Counted from the stretch's first letter, positions 40,586 through 52,053 are shown. The stretch: DNA of 64,000 nucleotides from Trypanosoma brucei gambiense DAL972 (GCF_000210295.1 NC_026738.1:434001-498000); one strand, 5' to 3'. Numbers and translations are program-made. The notes: a model not told the origin generated them from the letters alone.

Positions 40586-42577
40586 ATGCGCCCCAACTCG
40601 ATGCTCCCAAACATTCCAAGAGACGTTTCCCCTCACGTTGTAGCGAACAATAAAACTTCTCCACGGAACACTCCTCACCACCCGGCACTTGCGGGGGTTG
40701 GGGGTCTTCCCTCCACACTTGTGGTTACTAGCGGAGAGGAGTTAACGGAGGAATCAAAAACATACACGCCCATCATCACTGCTTTGCGGGAGCGAGTTGC
40801 CAATTTGGAAGAGGCGCTACTTACTGCCTCCCGTTGTCTGGAGTTGGCAAAGTCTGTTGATGAGAATAACGACAGCTCCACACGTAACACCGGGGTGCAT
40901 CAGCAATACTTTTGCGTTGATGAGAAACCATCACAGAATGGCGGCAACGAACTGATTAGCACCCGTGATGTAAACCTTACGGCAACATGGCCGCAAAAAC
41001 TGCCCTCATGGTCACACGGAGAGAAGTTTCAGAAGTATAGGAAGGATATAACCAGCTGGTTTAGTTGCAATGAAAAACTAGTGGTTGACAATTCCCCTGC
41101 AACTGAGATGGACGGGTCTGAGGAAGTAGTGGTGGTGCCGTGTGGTGGAAACGGGGGCGCCAGTACCAGTTGGAAGGTGCCAACGTCCCCCAACCTCCAT
41201 GTTGAGCCGGTTATTGTGATAGATGTCACTGGCTTTGTGATGGCAAAAAGGGAGGCGGAGGCCAGCGCCTCGGCTGGTCGTACCGGTAACGAGGAACTGA
41301 AGGATGATCTTACCGTGATTATTCGTGAGTTGAACGGAGAAAACGAGAGACTTCGGGAGGAGACTGCCGAGGTGGTTGTTAAACTAAGCGAGGAGAACAA
41401 GAAGCTGAAGGAAGAGACTTCCGAGGTGGTTGTTAAACTGAGCGAGGAAAACGAGAGACTTCGTGAGGAGACTGCCGAGGTGATCTACAAACTGAGCGAG
41501 GAGAACAAGAAGCTGAAGGAAGAATCGAGTGAATTGGCTCGGCGTGTGGAAGAACGGGTAAAGCGGCGGCAGGATGAATCTGCTCAGGTGCCGTGGGATC
41601 TGACCGATGAGGAGGGCACAATACTCGGCAGACCCCCTGCGATGTGGCCGCCTTTGAGCGCCGCTATCCAGGAGGACCAGTGTCGAGAAGCACAATTGGC
41701 GACGCTGCAAAACAACTTGAAAAATGCCGAGAGTAAACTTTCAGTCCTTCAGCAAGAGCGTGATGCAGCCCTTTCCGCAAGTAGTGATGCTGAGAAGTCG
41801 CTTGCATCGTTACGAAAGGATAATGCGGCGTTGAGGGCAGAGGGCGTGCGGTTGCGAAGCGAAATGGAAAAAGCAAAAGATTTGATCTCCCAGTTAGAAA
41901 CGGGGCTTAGTTCATGGTCAAGTAAGGAACGTGAGCTGCAGCGTCTTCGCATTTTGATGCGGTTCTCGGAGCTTAAGAAAGACAGCGACAGACTACCTGA
42001 TGTCCTCGGGCAGGTACAGCAGCTCGAGGAGGAGCGTGGCCGCTGGTTGGAGGAGAAGAGGCGTTTCCGTGACATGATTGAAAGATACCAGCGCCGCCTG
42101 GAGGAACTCGAGTGCGAGTGTAACGTTCTCAAAGAAGGCAAGGCAGTATACGTTGAGGCGGAGAAAAATGCGGGGAGCTCCCCGGTTGGGCCCTCGCCTG
42201 GCGTGTCGAGTTCGTGCGACTCGATGTCAGGTGGGCGTGCCCCTGCCGAGCGCACATCGGACTCAGGTCAACCACCCAGTGAAGGCAGTAGTAGCAGTGT
42301 TAGCACTGTTCAGATATTAGAGGTGAAGCCGCAACATCGGCCACAGCGTCCTGCAACTGCCATGGTAGGAGAAAAACGGCTGTCAGGAAGTGCGGCACTG
42401 AACTTGAGGAGACTTCAAAGCGTTACTGAAAGGCCGCGCTCCAGCAGACCTGTACTTTCCATCAACAAGATATACACAGCCGCCGCAAATGCCAGCACCA
42501 ATAGAAGCCCAAGGCTCAGGAAGCTGCTCAATGACGTGACATCTTCAAGAAAGAAGAGGCGGTCCACAACCTACTGA
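40586..42577 (+). CDS. coiled-coil protein with four tandem 18-residue repeats, 663 aa
   Basis: No family is recognised. It starts at ATG 40586. A coil near 64-90 (LRERVANLEEALLTASRCLE) is followed by a less ordered region to about 225. Residues 249-320 contain four consecutive 18-residue units of the form LSEENKKLKEETSEVVVK, then a long coiled coil from about 370 to 530 (LQNNLKNAESKLSVLQQERD; VLGQVQQLEEERGRWLEEKR). The last 130 residues are Ser/Pro/Arg-rich and basic, ending KKRRSTTY. There is no membrane segment. The architecture suits a cytoskeletal scaffold (basal body, flagellum attachment or similar), which is only an inference. Confidence 0.85.
   Translation: MRPNSMLPNIPRDVSPHVVANNKTSPRNTPHHPALAGVGGLPSTLVVTSGEELTEESKTYTPIITALRERVANLEEALLTASRCLELAKSVDENNDSSTRNTGVHQQYFCVDEKPSQNGGNELISTRDVNLTATWPQKLPSWSHGEKFQKYRKDITSWFSCNEKLVVDNSPATEMDGSEEVVVVPCGGNGGASTSWKVPTSPNLHVEPVIVIDVTGFVMAKREAEASASAGRTGNEELKDDLTVIIRELNGENERLREETAEVVVKLSEENKKLKEETSEVVVKLSEENERLREETAEVIYKLSEENKKLKEESSELARRVEERVKRRQDESAQVPWDLTDEEGTILGRPPAMWPPLSAAIQEDQCREAQLATLQNNLKNAESKLSVLQQERDAALSASSDAEKSLASLRKDNAALRAEGVRLRSEMEKAKDLISQLETGLSSWSSKERELQRLRILMRFSELKKDSDRLPDVLGQVQQLEEERGRWLEEKRRFRDMIERYQRRLEELECECNVLKEGKAVYVEAEKNAGSSPVGPSPGVSSSCDSMSGGRAPAERTSDSGQPPSEGSSSSVSTVQILEVKPQHRPQRPATAMVGEKRLSGSAALNLRRLQSVTERPRSSRPVLSINKIYTAAANASTNRSPRLRKLLNDVTSSRKKRRSTTY
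41330..41545 (+). repeat. four 54-bp coding tandem repeats in the coiled-coil gene
   Basis: Units start at 41330, 41384, 41438 and 41492. Units 1 and 3 share the NERLREET form and units 2 and 4 the NKKLKEE form, so the array looks like a 108-bp unit duplicated once after an older 54-bp duplication. DNA identity between 1 and 3, and between 2 and 4, is high except at the end of unit 4. Confidence 0.9.
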
Positions 42578-43675
42578 TTTCGTCACGGATGTAGTTTGTA
42601 TATACCTTCAATGCGAGGGTTGTCGTTGGTTTCTTTTTTTTTTTTTTAATCCTTCCTTTCACTTTTTCACGCTGCCATGGTCAGCTTACTTCACTCCGAC
42701 AGGTGGAAGGGCATTTCAATGTATCAGTGTGCTGCCCGTGCCTTCGGCTATATGTACGAATACACATATTTATTTGTTTGATCATACGCATTGTTTTTTC
42801 TTTTGGTTTCCGACCGGTGAGGTTCAGTGGGAAAACGAAAAAGCAATATATATATATTAAAAAACGGGTCCCTAGAAGCAAAATTCAGAGTGGAACGCTT
42901 TGCAGTAGACCAAAAGGAAGAAATACGCGCTTGCGTACTTTCCCAGTCTTGTAGATGAGTTCTCAACATCACTTTTTTCTTTGAAAATCTTCCATTTGTT
43001 TCAAGTAAAAATTTTCATTTCCCCCCTGAGCCCCGTTGGTTGTGCTACGGTACCTTACTCTTACTCTTCTCTTCCTCTTAGTATATTACTACTTCCACGC
43101 ATTTCTTCCCAATGATCCTTTTTTTTAAAAAAAAAGGAATACACCTACCGTTATTTCTTACCCCCTTTCAGTGAATGTTATCAAAACTAAGCTAAGGCAT
43201 TAATACCGTTAATACCGCAAAACGCTATACAAGAAAGGCCTCCACTAGCGAAAAGCAGATATCGTAAGTTTAAAAGGAAAAAGGTGTTGCGAAGTGTATA
43301 GCAAATATATTGTTGTGGGAGGCACTAGCCGGTTCGACATGGTGAGGAAGTCAGTAGAAGAAAAAGACAAAGAACAGCCACATGTTCAAACTTGCGGTAA
43401 CTTCAGTCGAACACAATCGACCCAGGAAACTACACCTTCCCCCTTTTTTGTTTTAGCCTACAAAACCATTTATATTCGTGCACTTGGCCGTCACCAGGCC
43501 CTGGGCCACACATCCTCTGACTCGTATCTTTTCCTCTTTCACTTATGTGTGTGTGTGTTTCATTGGTCGTAATTTTACCCCTCTTCTATAGTTCAAGAAG
43601 TGTTGTAGTGCACATTAAAGCCGACCGCATCTGTTGGTGTGCTGCATTTGTGTTGGTGCCCTTCCTTTAACGGCA
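42578..43675. other. intergenic spacer
   Basis: No gene is supported. It holds a T8A9 tract at 43119-43135, a short TA run at 42846-42859, and a 9-nt tandem duplication (ttaataccg) at about 43200-43217. Confidence 0.6.
43568..43591 (+). promoter_or_regulatory. polypyrimidine tract and splice acceptor for the DYRK gene
   Basis: A T/C-rich stretch ends in CTATAG with AG at 43590-43591, leaving an 84-nt 5' UTR to the ATG at 43676. Confidence 0.5.
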
Positions 43676-45727
43676 ATGAGCGGCAGTGCAACTACGGCTC
43701 TGGCCCCTCATGAGTATCGTGAGCAGTCAGAAGCCGGTGCCAATCTGTCAGATTGTGTATTTCAATCAGCAGCGTCTGTAGAGGTTGAGAGCGCATCTGG
43801 TGCAATTGTTACTCACAGGTTAGTGGATGAGGAGTCGGGCATGCGGGCAGATGCCAACTCTCGCTGCGCTAATGGGACTGAAATGCCTGAAGTAGCCCAT
43901 GTTAGCGATGAGTCTCGTGTAGATGCTGCAGAGGGCGTTGCGCCTCAAGTCTCCATGAAATTGGATCAGAGAGCGGATCAAAACTGCACAGATGCGGCGG
44001 AACGTTCTGGTGGTGCTGTTTTAACTCAACCTAGTGGCGGTGGTTGCGGAACAGGCAAGAATGCCAATGATCCAGCCATGGTTTCATGTGTAGCGGCGAA
44101 AGGCATGCTTGAAGTGAAAATGGGTAAGAAGACAATGGGACGGGCAGATCCCGTACATAGTGCGGGGCTTAGTGCCATTATGCGTCCTCGTTTGATGACT
44201 GTGGCCCGTAGAGGGCAGGCAGTTGCATCTTCCCTTTCGACTGAGTCTCTGGCAATGCGTGCTGCTTCATCGACCAAAGATGGTCATGGTGAGCGAGTCG
44301 CAACTCACGTGAATGCCACAACCTCCGATGTTGTAGGCGCTGCATCAGATGTCCAGTCTAATAGTGTGCCAAGTGCAGAACCACGGTTGAGTGGCCGGCA
44401 TAATGATGATGAATCAAAGCAATCTAGTACAGGTATGCATGTCGCTAATCACAATAACCACGATCATCGTAGGCAGGATGCATTTGCACCCCAAGTATGT
44501 TCTTCAGGTGTTGTTACTACTGTTTCTACTGCTATTACCAATGCCGTCCCAGTGCCTGCGAATGTTACTTTCACAACGTGGGCTTCCAGCGGTAGGAACC
44601 CTCGTCCAATAGTTGCTCTTAGTGTTCATCTGTCTGAGCTGTATCGGCGCATAGATGCGTTATGTTGTCAAAAAAGAAGGATGGCAGAGCCAGGGCCAAA
44701 ATACAATGATGGCTTCGATGACAAGGAGGGACATTACTTGGTTCTTTATGGTGAGGAGATACTCAATCGGTACACTGTGCGTGAGTTACTGGGGAAGGGT
44801 AGTTTTGGAACTGTCGTTCGATGTTTTGATGCGAAACGACAGGAGAATGTTGCACTCAAGATAACTCGTCATGGACTTAGTTTTCGAACGCAGGCGAAAT
44901 TGGAGTTGGACATCCTCTTGGGCCTGAACGGAAATCCCCGTCTCAATAGCCTCGTTGTGAAGTTATTAAAGGCGTTTGATTGGCGGGGACACCTTGTCCT
45001 TGTATTTGAACTGCTCACCTACAACTTGTATCAACTCATCAAGCACACGGGTTACCGTGGAGTTGGACCTCGTGTGGTGCGGAAGTTTGCCTTTCAGTTG
45101 GTCCAAGCTCTACGTGAGCTGGAGGAGGCGAAGCCCAGTCCAATCATTCACTGCGACATCAAGCCCGAGAATATACTGCTGAAGTATCCCAATCGCAGCA
45201 GCATCCGCCTCATTGATTTTGGCTCCGCAACTTATACCAACAAGGTTATCCATCGTTACATTCAAAGTCGTTATTATCGCAGTCCTGAGGTTATTTTATA
45301 CTTGGAATATGGAACTGCGATTGACCGATGGTCATTAGGCTGTGTGCTTGTTGAGTTATATACGGGGTTACCGCTATTTGATGGGAAAACAGAGGCAGCA
45401 CAGCTTGCACGTTTTGAAGCTCTGCTTGGCCCCGTGCCAGTTGATATGTTGGAGTCATCACCGAAACTAAATGGATTTTATGAAAAAGTGGGTCGGAACT
45501 ACAAATTAAAGGAGCCTCTTCCGCCGCATCGGTCCCTGAAAGCCGTTCTCGGTCTTATGGATGGTGCCACTCCTCAAGAAGCTCGCAGGATTCCATTGGA
45601 AGATGAGGTGGAGGATGCCCTTCAGTTATATGACTTTGTTAGCCGCCTTTTGCGCTACAGAGCCTCTGAGCGCATGAGTTGTGAGGAGGCATTACGTCAC
45701 CCCTTTTTAGAACCGATGAAGCAATGA
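43676..45727 (+). CDS. DYRK1-type dual-specificity protein kinase
   Basis: A 683-residue CMGC kinase starting at ATG 43676 (MSGSATTALAPHEYRE); the upstream 14 open codons begin with TTG. The first 320 residues are low-complexity and without domain. The DYRK 'DH box' is clear just before the kinase core (YNDGFDDKEGHYLVLYGEE) and marks the DYRK1 branch. Core residues: G-loop GKGSFG at 373-378, VALK lysine 395, HCDIKPEN at 492-499, DFG at 514-516, and activation segment RYIQSRYYRSPEVIL. The second Tyr of the DYRK YxY autophosphorylation motif is kept (Tyr528) while the first is His526. APE is SPE, as in DYRKs. All catalytic residues are intact, so it should be active. A different T. brucei DYRK is known in stumpy-form quorum signalling; this is probably a separate one. 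Confidence 0.92.
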   Translation: MSGSATTALAPHEYREQSEAGANLSDCVFQSAASVEVESASGAIVTHRLVDEESGMRADANSRCANGTEMPEVAHVSDESRVDAAEGVAPQVSMKLDQRADQNCTDAAERSGGAVLTQPSGGGCGTGKNANDPAMVSCVAAKGMLEVKMGKKTMGRADPVHSAGLSAIMRPRLMTVARRGQAVASSLSTESLAMRAASSTKDGHGERVATHVNATTSDVVGAASDVQSNSVPSAEPRLSGRHNDDESKQSSTGMHVANHNNHDHRRQDAFAPQVCSSGVVTTVSTAITNAVPVPANVTFTTWASSGRNPRPIVALSVHLSELYRRIDALCCQKRRMAEPGPKYNDGFDDKEGHYLVLYGEEILNRYTVRELLGKGSFGTVVRCFDAKRQENVALKITRHGLSFRTQAKLELDILLGLNGNPRLNSLVVKLLKAFDWRGHLVLVFELLTYNLYQLIKHTGYRGVGPRVVRKFAFQLVQALRELEEAKPSPIIHCDIKPENILLKYPNRSSIRLIDFGSATYTNKVIHRYIQSRYYRSPEVILYLEYGTAIDRWSLGCVLVELYTGLPLFDGKTEAAQLARFEALLGPVPVDMLESSPKLNGFYEKVGRNYKLKEPLPPHRSLKAVLGLMDGATPQEARRIPLEDEVEDALQLYDFVSRLLRYRASERMSCEEALRHPFLEPMKQ

Positions 45728-47573
45728 AATTAGCTGGCAATTACTCCAAGCGCCTATCCCATGTCAGATGTTGATATGAGAAGAAAACAAAGGTGATGAA
45801 GTAAGAAATGGATGCGATCGGTAAGGGAAGTGAGAGAAAGCGAAAGAGAAAGAGAAAAAAGAAAAGAAGGAGAGGGTGAAAGCGTCACTTCGTTTATGAT
45901 TGCCCAGGGCTGAGAGTAACAACAGCAGCAACAAAGTAATAAACACCGATGCTAACGAACGGGTGAAGGGAGTTGTTTGGGAATCTGATGAGTAAAGAGA
46001 GGATGAGGAACGCCGGCGGTGAAATAAAAAAAGTGTCTGGCGGCTGCAGGGTGACTTGAAGTGAGAAAAAGAAAGAAAGAAAAGAAAAACAAAATAGTAC
46101 CCATCCAATATGCGTTCCCTGGGAGTCTGAGTGAGGGGTGAGGAGAGGAGAGGAGAGGAGAGAGGAACTCCATAATTGTTGGTTTTCTTTTGTTTTCTTT
46201 TTTTTTTTTTAAGGAAAAACCCCTCTTATATTGCCGTTGCGTATCACTGGCTGATAAAGATTTTGTGTCGTCAGGTTGGTTCAATGCTGTTTTTTTTTTT
46301 CCCCCCTTTCCTGCCCGCATCTTCGATCCTGTCGGCGGTCACTTTCACTTTTGCTCTCACTGTCGCTTTCGTTTTTTTCTTTTCTTTTAAGGGTTCGTCA
46401 CATTAACCACTGAAAAGGAGCAATCCCTGTATGAAGAATGGCTGCCTTCCTACTGTTATCATAATTGTTATTGTTTGGAATCATGGGAAGAAAACATATG
46501 CGGGAGAAAAGGGATGGTAATACGGTAGTACACATCAGGGGCAAATAACTAAACAGCTGAGTTTGCGAAGTTTCTTTTTTCTTTTTTTTTCCCCCCCCCT
46601 CTCTCTCTCTCTCTTTCTAATTTATCCGTGAATGGGGGTGATTATTGGCTTTCTTATATCAGCGATGGCTCATTGCGTGTTGATTAGTATTTTTTTTTTT
46701 TAAAAAAAAGCAAAAACAAGAAGAAAAAAAAGCTCGAGATCACCAACGGTAAACAAGCAATAAAACAAAACAGAAAAAATAAAAGTAAAAAAAAATATAA
46801 ATATATATATATATATATATATGATATTCAAACTCGGAAAGCGGAGGTCATGGACCACCCAAGCAACCGCAACAAAAGTAAAATAATGGAAAAAGAAGAA
46901 AAAAAGAAAGAAGAGAAAGATAGAAGGCGAAGCCAACAGGGGAAGTGACAGAATGAAACGTCTGACGAAACAAAAAAGATGAACTGAGGAAATAAAATGG
47001 AGACACAGAAGGGGAAATATATAAAAAGTGAAAGTGAGAAAAAAAGAAAGAAAAGAAGCCCTTCACGATGGCGGTGGAATGGATTGCAGTGAGTGGAACC
47101 TAAATAAATAAATAAATAAATAAATATATTTGTTTGTTTGTGGGTGTTTGGAAATAGCCAAACGATATCGAGCAGATGCTGAAAGGAAGTTGTCATGCAA
47201 ATAAAGTGAAGGCAAATAACAAAGGAGAGGGAGCAAGGGAGAGAAAGAGAGAGAAAAAAAAGAAAAAAGAAAGTAGAAAGAGACATTCAAAGACTTAAAG
47301 CAGAAAACACAAAACAGAAAACAACAACAACAACATTACCATTAATAAGTGGGAGAAATGCGTAAGTAATGAAATGCGCCGTGGTCCTGCGTGCGAGGTC
47401 GTGGCTTCAGTGGTTGACCATTTTGTTTATGTTTTTACCCCCTTCCCTTCCCTTTTTCTTTTTTTTTTTAAAAAAAAAATATCTGTCGTGGATGGGTTTC
47501 AGTTCGGCTAGTGCGTTTATATTTAGATATTTATGTTTTTTATGTATGCTTCATACGTGTAAGCATATATATA

Positions 47574-47605
<32 letters not shown>

Positions 47606-50018
47606 GAAAGAAAATATATGTGCGTGCGCGGTGCCGACTGATAAGAAAAAAAAAGAAAAAGAAAATTTATTAACATTACGAGCGTAAATTTCGACATTTT
47701 TGCGCCGTATTTGAGTGCTTTAAAGTTATCCATAGATTTCCATGCTTCCGGCGTGTGTGTGTGTGTGTGAGAGAGAGAGAGTGTGTTGTGTTTTGTGTTT
47801 TGTGTTTTGTGTGCGTTATTTGGAGTATGCGGCCGCTACGCAGGGAGGTAGCTGGAACTTCTTTTTGTTTTTTATTTTTAAAAAGTTAAAAGTTAAAAGT
47901 TAAAAAGAATCGGGGAGTGTTTAACCAAAAGCAAAGGGAAGGAGAGGAGAGGGGAGGGGAGGGGGAAAAAAAAAGTTCGTTACGGCAGAAGAAAGAGAGG
48001 GAGGAAAGAGGAGGAAACTAAACATGAATGTCGGCTTTTGCTTCTTTTCATTTTTTAAATTTAAATTTAAATTTCGCTGCCACAGTTGCGTGCCGTTTCG
48101 CTCATTATTTTCCTCTCGTTTTCCCATATATATTGATATATACATTTCTTATTATCACTATTGTTATCATTTTAGTGGTTTAAACTCTTTCTTTTATTCT
48201 TATTGTTATTATTACTTTCCTTTCCCCCATTCTTTTTCTCTACTGTTTGTCCTTGAGGGATTATATTAGTAACCCTCATACTTCGCCTTTTTCACTTTTA
48301 TATGTTATATATAAATATAAATAAATATATCTTATCTTTTTATTGTTCGGTCTTATTTGTATATGCTTCCATTCCATTCCATTTCATTCCCTTCACTCAC
48401 CTGTCCTTTACCATATAATTCACTCCAATCCGTTTCTTTTTTTTATATAAAATTATCATATCATCCTGCAGGCGTATATATATATATATATATTTATAAT
48501 TATTGCTATTGTGATCGATGTTATAATCGGCGAAAGGTGAGGGGGAAAAAACAACAACAACAACAACAAAAGAAAAAAGAAAAAGAAAGTGAAAAATTCC
48601 CATTATTGCCCAGGGTTGCAAGGGTCATGTGAGGGAGAGGAGAATTAATGTGTGTGCGCTTGTGTATATATATATATATATATATTTACACATTTATATA
48701 ATGCATTTATATGTTTTTTCCCGTTATATTCAAATATATGTGTGAACGTGTTGTGTCTGCGGAAACAAACAAATAAACAAAAAAAAAGGGTGAGGGAAGA
48801 AAAAAAATAATGTCTGTGAAACACTCCCCCTTTTTCTTCTAATGTGTGCATTTGCATTGTCCGCTTAGATGCGTTGCCTGCAACTAGCACCTTTGCAGCA
48901 TTTCATTCATTCATTCGTTTTGTTATTATTATCATCATTATTACTATTATTTAACTTAGCGGTTTTGGATTTACTTTTCTTTTCTTTTTTTCCTTCCCTT
49001 TTGTGTATGTTTATTTTACCTTTCTTTCATCGCACTGACTTGTGCCAAAGCCTTTTTACCGTGTCCGGTTGTTATTATCATCATCTTTATTATTATTATT
49101 ATTATTATTATTATTGCGCTTCCCGAGTTCTTTCGTGTGTACTTTTCCCACTTTAAGTAGTGACGTATCGCCTTCATTTTGCTGCATTGTCACTCCTCCC
49201 TTTTCCTTTTCTTTTCATTTGTGTGTTGCGTCGTCTCACTTTTTTTTTTTAATATTTTTTTTTTTCGCCGCTGCGCCCACCACAACAATTTGTTTTGTTT
49301 TATATTATTTGTTTGCCAGTGAGATAAGACTTAGTGCTGAAGGGAAGTAAAACATTAACGAAACAGAACAAAAGCTAAAGCAAACTAAAGTGTAGCTATT
49401 TAAATTAAAGCCAGAATAAAGTGAAAACAAAAACAAAAAAAGAAAAGGCATCTCTCACGAAGCCAGTAGGGCATAGGGAATAACAGGAGTATTAAAAAAA
49501 TTAAAAAATAAGATCAAAAGAACCATTCAAAAAGGTGTGGTAGAGAAGCGCAGTGAGGTTATATAAATATCACATAAATAAGTTAAGCAAAAAAGAAAAG
49601 AAAAAAGGAAAAAAAAAAGAAGACCATAAAGAGAGGGAGCAAAAAAAAAAAATAATAATAATAACAATAATAACAGGGGAAGACGAAAAGGAACTTTTTT
49701 TTTTTAAAAAAGAAAAGAATTATCAATAAAGGAAAACATTCAGATACAAGAGGGGTTTCGGTTTCACGGGTTGGGTGTAGCTAACGAAAAAAAACAACAC
49801 CAACAAATAAACTCTTCCACTGAAAAGGAAAAAAAAAACGAAAGACACGAAAAAGCAAAGCGGAAAAGGAAGATTTTTTTTTTCCGTTCCAGGGAGGGGG
49901 GCGAGAATATAGGAAGTTTACGCCACCATTTTTTTTTTTCTCCTTCTTTGAAACTACACCGAGATTGATTATCAGGTGTGAGGCTTCAAAATTACGCTAG
50001 TTGAACGTTATTTTTGAG
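45728..50018. other. 4.3-kb low-complexity spacer after the kinase gene
   Basis: No gene is supported. It is the longest spacer outside the strand-switch region and is almost entirely simple sequence: GAGAG repeats (46139-46164), TnAn tracts (46690-46709, 47459-47479, 49695-49711), TA runs (46801-46823, 47565-47592, 48475-48492, 48665-48685), AAAT repeats (about 47101-47125), a gtgtttt run (47787-47811), (AAATTT)n (48054-48074) and (ATT)n (49085-49116). It would provide a very long 3' UTR for the kinase mRNA or hold a non-coding transcript. Confidence 0.6.
49928..49963 (+). promoter_or_regulatory. polypyrimidine tract and splice acceptor for the PP2C gene
   Basis: A T12 run followed by CTCCTTCTTTG leads to the first AG at 49962-49963, leaving a 55-nt 5' UTR to the ATG at 50019. 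Confidence 0.55.
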
Positions 50019-51296
50019 ATGCCACCCAAAAATAGGAATCGGGCCGCGACTGCTGACAGCGCCGCTATCGCCTCTTCTGGCGCCAAACTAATTAACAACC
50101 CCAAAAGTAACAGTAGCGGTGTAAAGGGTAAAAATAACAACAAAAGTGCCCCCGTTGCAGCGAAGGCAAGAAGGCAAAGCGAAGCGGACGATTTTGAGCG
50201 AGTACTGGCAGATCTGAACCGAGCCACAGCCGCCGTGGGAAAGGAGCGGGAAAAGCAGGTAAAGCGCGAGAAACCACGTAAGGAGCGACATGAGGATGTC
50301 CGCGCCTTGACGCAGAAACCGGAAGGAATAGATGAGGAATTCAGCATGATGTTACGCAAGAAACAACAACAGAAGCAGTTTCAGCAACTAATCCAGCAGC
50401 TGCTGGCAGCGCGGAGTCCATTTCTCGACGCGCCAGAGAAGGAGGTGCGTTGTGAAGTGGCGACGGAGAACCCGAATTTTGATGTGGCTGTGGGTGAAAT
50501 GCAAGGCTGGCGTGTGAGCATGGAAGATAAGCATGCCATTGATGTTACTTTTCCCTCTGGAGCAAAGGACAGCAAGGAGGGGTTCTTTTGTGTCTTTGAT
50601 GGTCACTCGGGTGACGGGTGTGCCAAGAAATGCAGTGAACTCATCCCAAAAGTTTCACGTGCCCACATGGTGGAGCATACAGACGGTTTTATGGAGATTG
50701 ACTTTGAGGCAGCGTACATGGAAGTGGACACACTTTTAGAAAAGGAGCTGACGGATCAGTCTGGTTGCACAGCAGTGACGGTACACATCACACCAACACG
50801 CATTACATGCGCCTCCGTGGGTGACTCCCGTGCTGTACTGTGCCGTAATGGAATAGCCGTTGCGCTCAGCGAAGATCACAAACCGGACAGGGAAGCGGAG
50901 CGAGCCCGTATTGAAGAGGCTGGCGGCCACGTTGCGGAAAACCGCGTGAATGGTCAGCTGGCTATGAGTCGGGCAATGGGTGATTTCACATACAAGACAC
51001 AGAAGGAACGTGGCCCACGGCAGCAGTTGGTAATTGCCGTGCCTGATGTGGTAATGGTCAATCGTGAGGCCGATGATGGGTTTGTGGTACTTGCCTGCGA
51101 TGGCATCTTTGATGTAATGAGCAACGATGAGCTCATCAAGGCAGTGCTTATCAGGAAGGCTGAGAATAAACCAAATAGTGTCATCTGCGAAGAAATTTGC
51201 CACGAGTGCCTGGCGCCACCTGCGGAGGAGGGCAAGTACGCACCGCGGCCGGAGGGTACGGACAATATGACAATAATGATTGTGGATCTTAAGTAG
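50019..51296 (+). CDS. PP2C-type (PPM) serine/threonine phosphatase
   Basis: A 425-residue metal-dependent phosphatase starting at ATG 50019 (MPPKNRNRAATAD). The 150-residue N-terminal extension is basic and Gln/Lys-rich (KKQQQKQFQQLIQQLL) and not part of the PP2C fold. The catalytic core has all metal and phosphate ligands: WRVSMEDKH with Arg165, Glu169 and Asp170; VFDGHSGDG with Asp194; AMGDF with Asp322; CDGIFD with Asp361; and GTDNMTIMIV with Asp415 and Asn416. The usual DGHGG reads DGHSG. It follows the DYRK kinase gene in the same transcription unit, but co-linearity in trypanosomes does not imply a shared pathway. Confidence 0.94.
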   Translation: MPPKNRNRAATADSAAIASSGAKLINNPKSNSSGVKGKNNNKSAPVAAKARRQSEADDFERVLADLNRATAAVGKEREKQVKREKPRKERHEDVRALTQKPEGIDEEFSMMLRKKQQQKQFQQLIQQLLAARSPFLDAPEKEVRCEVATENPNFDVAVGEMQGWRVSMEDKHAIDVTFPSGAKDSKEGFFCVFDGHSGDGCAKKCSELIPKVSRAHMVEHTDGFMEIDFEAAYMEVDTLLEKELTDQSGCTAVTVHITPTRITCASVGDSRAVLCRNGIAVALSEDHKPDREAERARIEEAGGHVAENRVNGQLAMSRAMGDFTYKTQKERGPRQQLVIAVPDVVMVNREADDGFVVLACDGIFDVMSNDELIKAVLIRKAENKPNSVICEEICHECLAPPAEEGKYAPRPEGTDNMTIMIVDLK

Positions 51297-52020
51297 AATA
51301 AGAAGAATAATTTAATGTGGTGTGTGTGTGTGTGTGTGTGTGTGTGGCGGTGGAGGGAGAGAAAAGGGGGAGGAAAGATGGAGGGAGACATCTTTGTGAT
51401 TGAGAGGTGAGGGGTGATGGGATTCATTAGTTAGTTGGATGAGGCAAGACAAATACAGCAAGGTAACGAAATGGGTTTGGAACGAAGTGTATACATGTGT
51501 GTTGTTAACCGTGGGAAAGGGATGTAGAAGACGAATAGTGAAGAGGACTGGAGGTTCCCGTTACTTCTTTAGTGCTGTTGGCGATGGCGCACACAACACG
51601 CGCGCATTGGCGCCAAAGCTATGAGTGAATTGAAGAGAGAAGGTTTTACTTGGAGTGTCCGTTTTGGGGGGGAAAAGGGAGCTTGCAGGGATGTATGCAC
51701 CAGACGGTGGTGTGAATGGTGAGAAAATAGGATAGTTCAAGGAATGGGGGAAAGGGAATTTCAAATGCATGGATTGTGATTATGATTATTGTGTTTTTTT
51801 TTTCGTGTGTTCCTGCTTTTTCGGTATGGTTTGATGTTCTCGGTTCTTCAGTTTCTTTTTTTTGGAGCAGGTCGCAGACTGTTGTGGGGAGCTTTGGAAC
51901 GTATGCTTCTTCCGCATTCTCCCCATCGGTTTCCCCATGTTTTTCATTTTATGTGCTTGGGTGCTCTGCGTTGCCTGGAGTGTGATGACGATGACGATGA
52001 CGATGATGATGATGATGATG

Positions 52021-52053
<33 letters not shown>

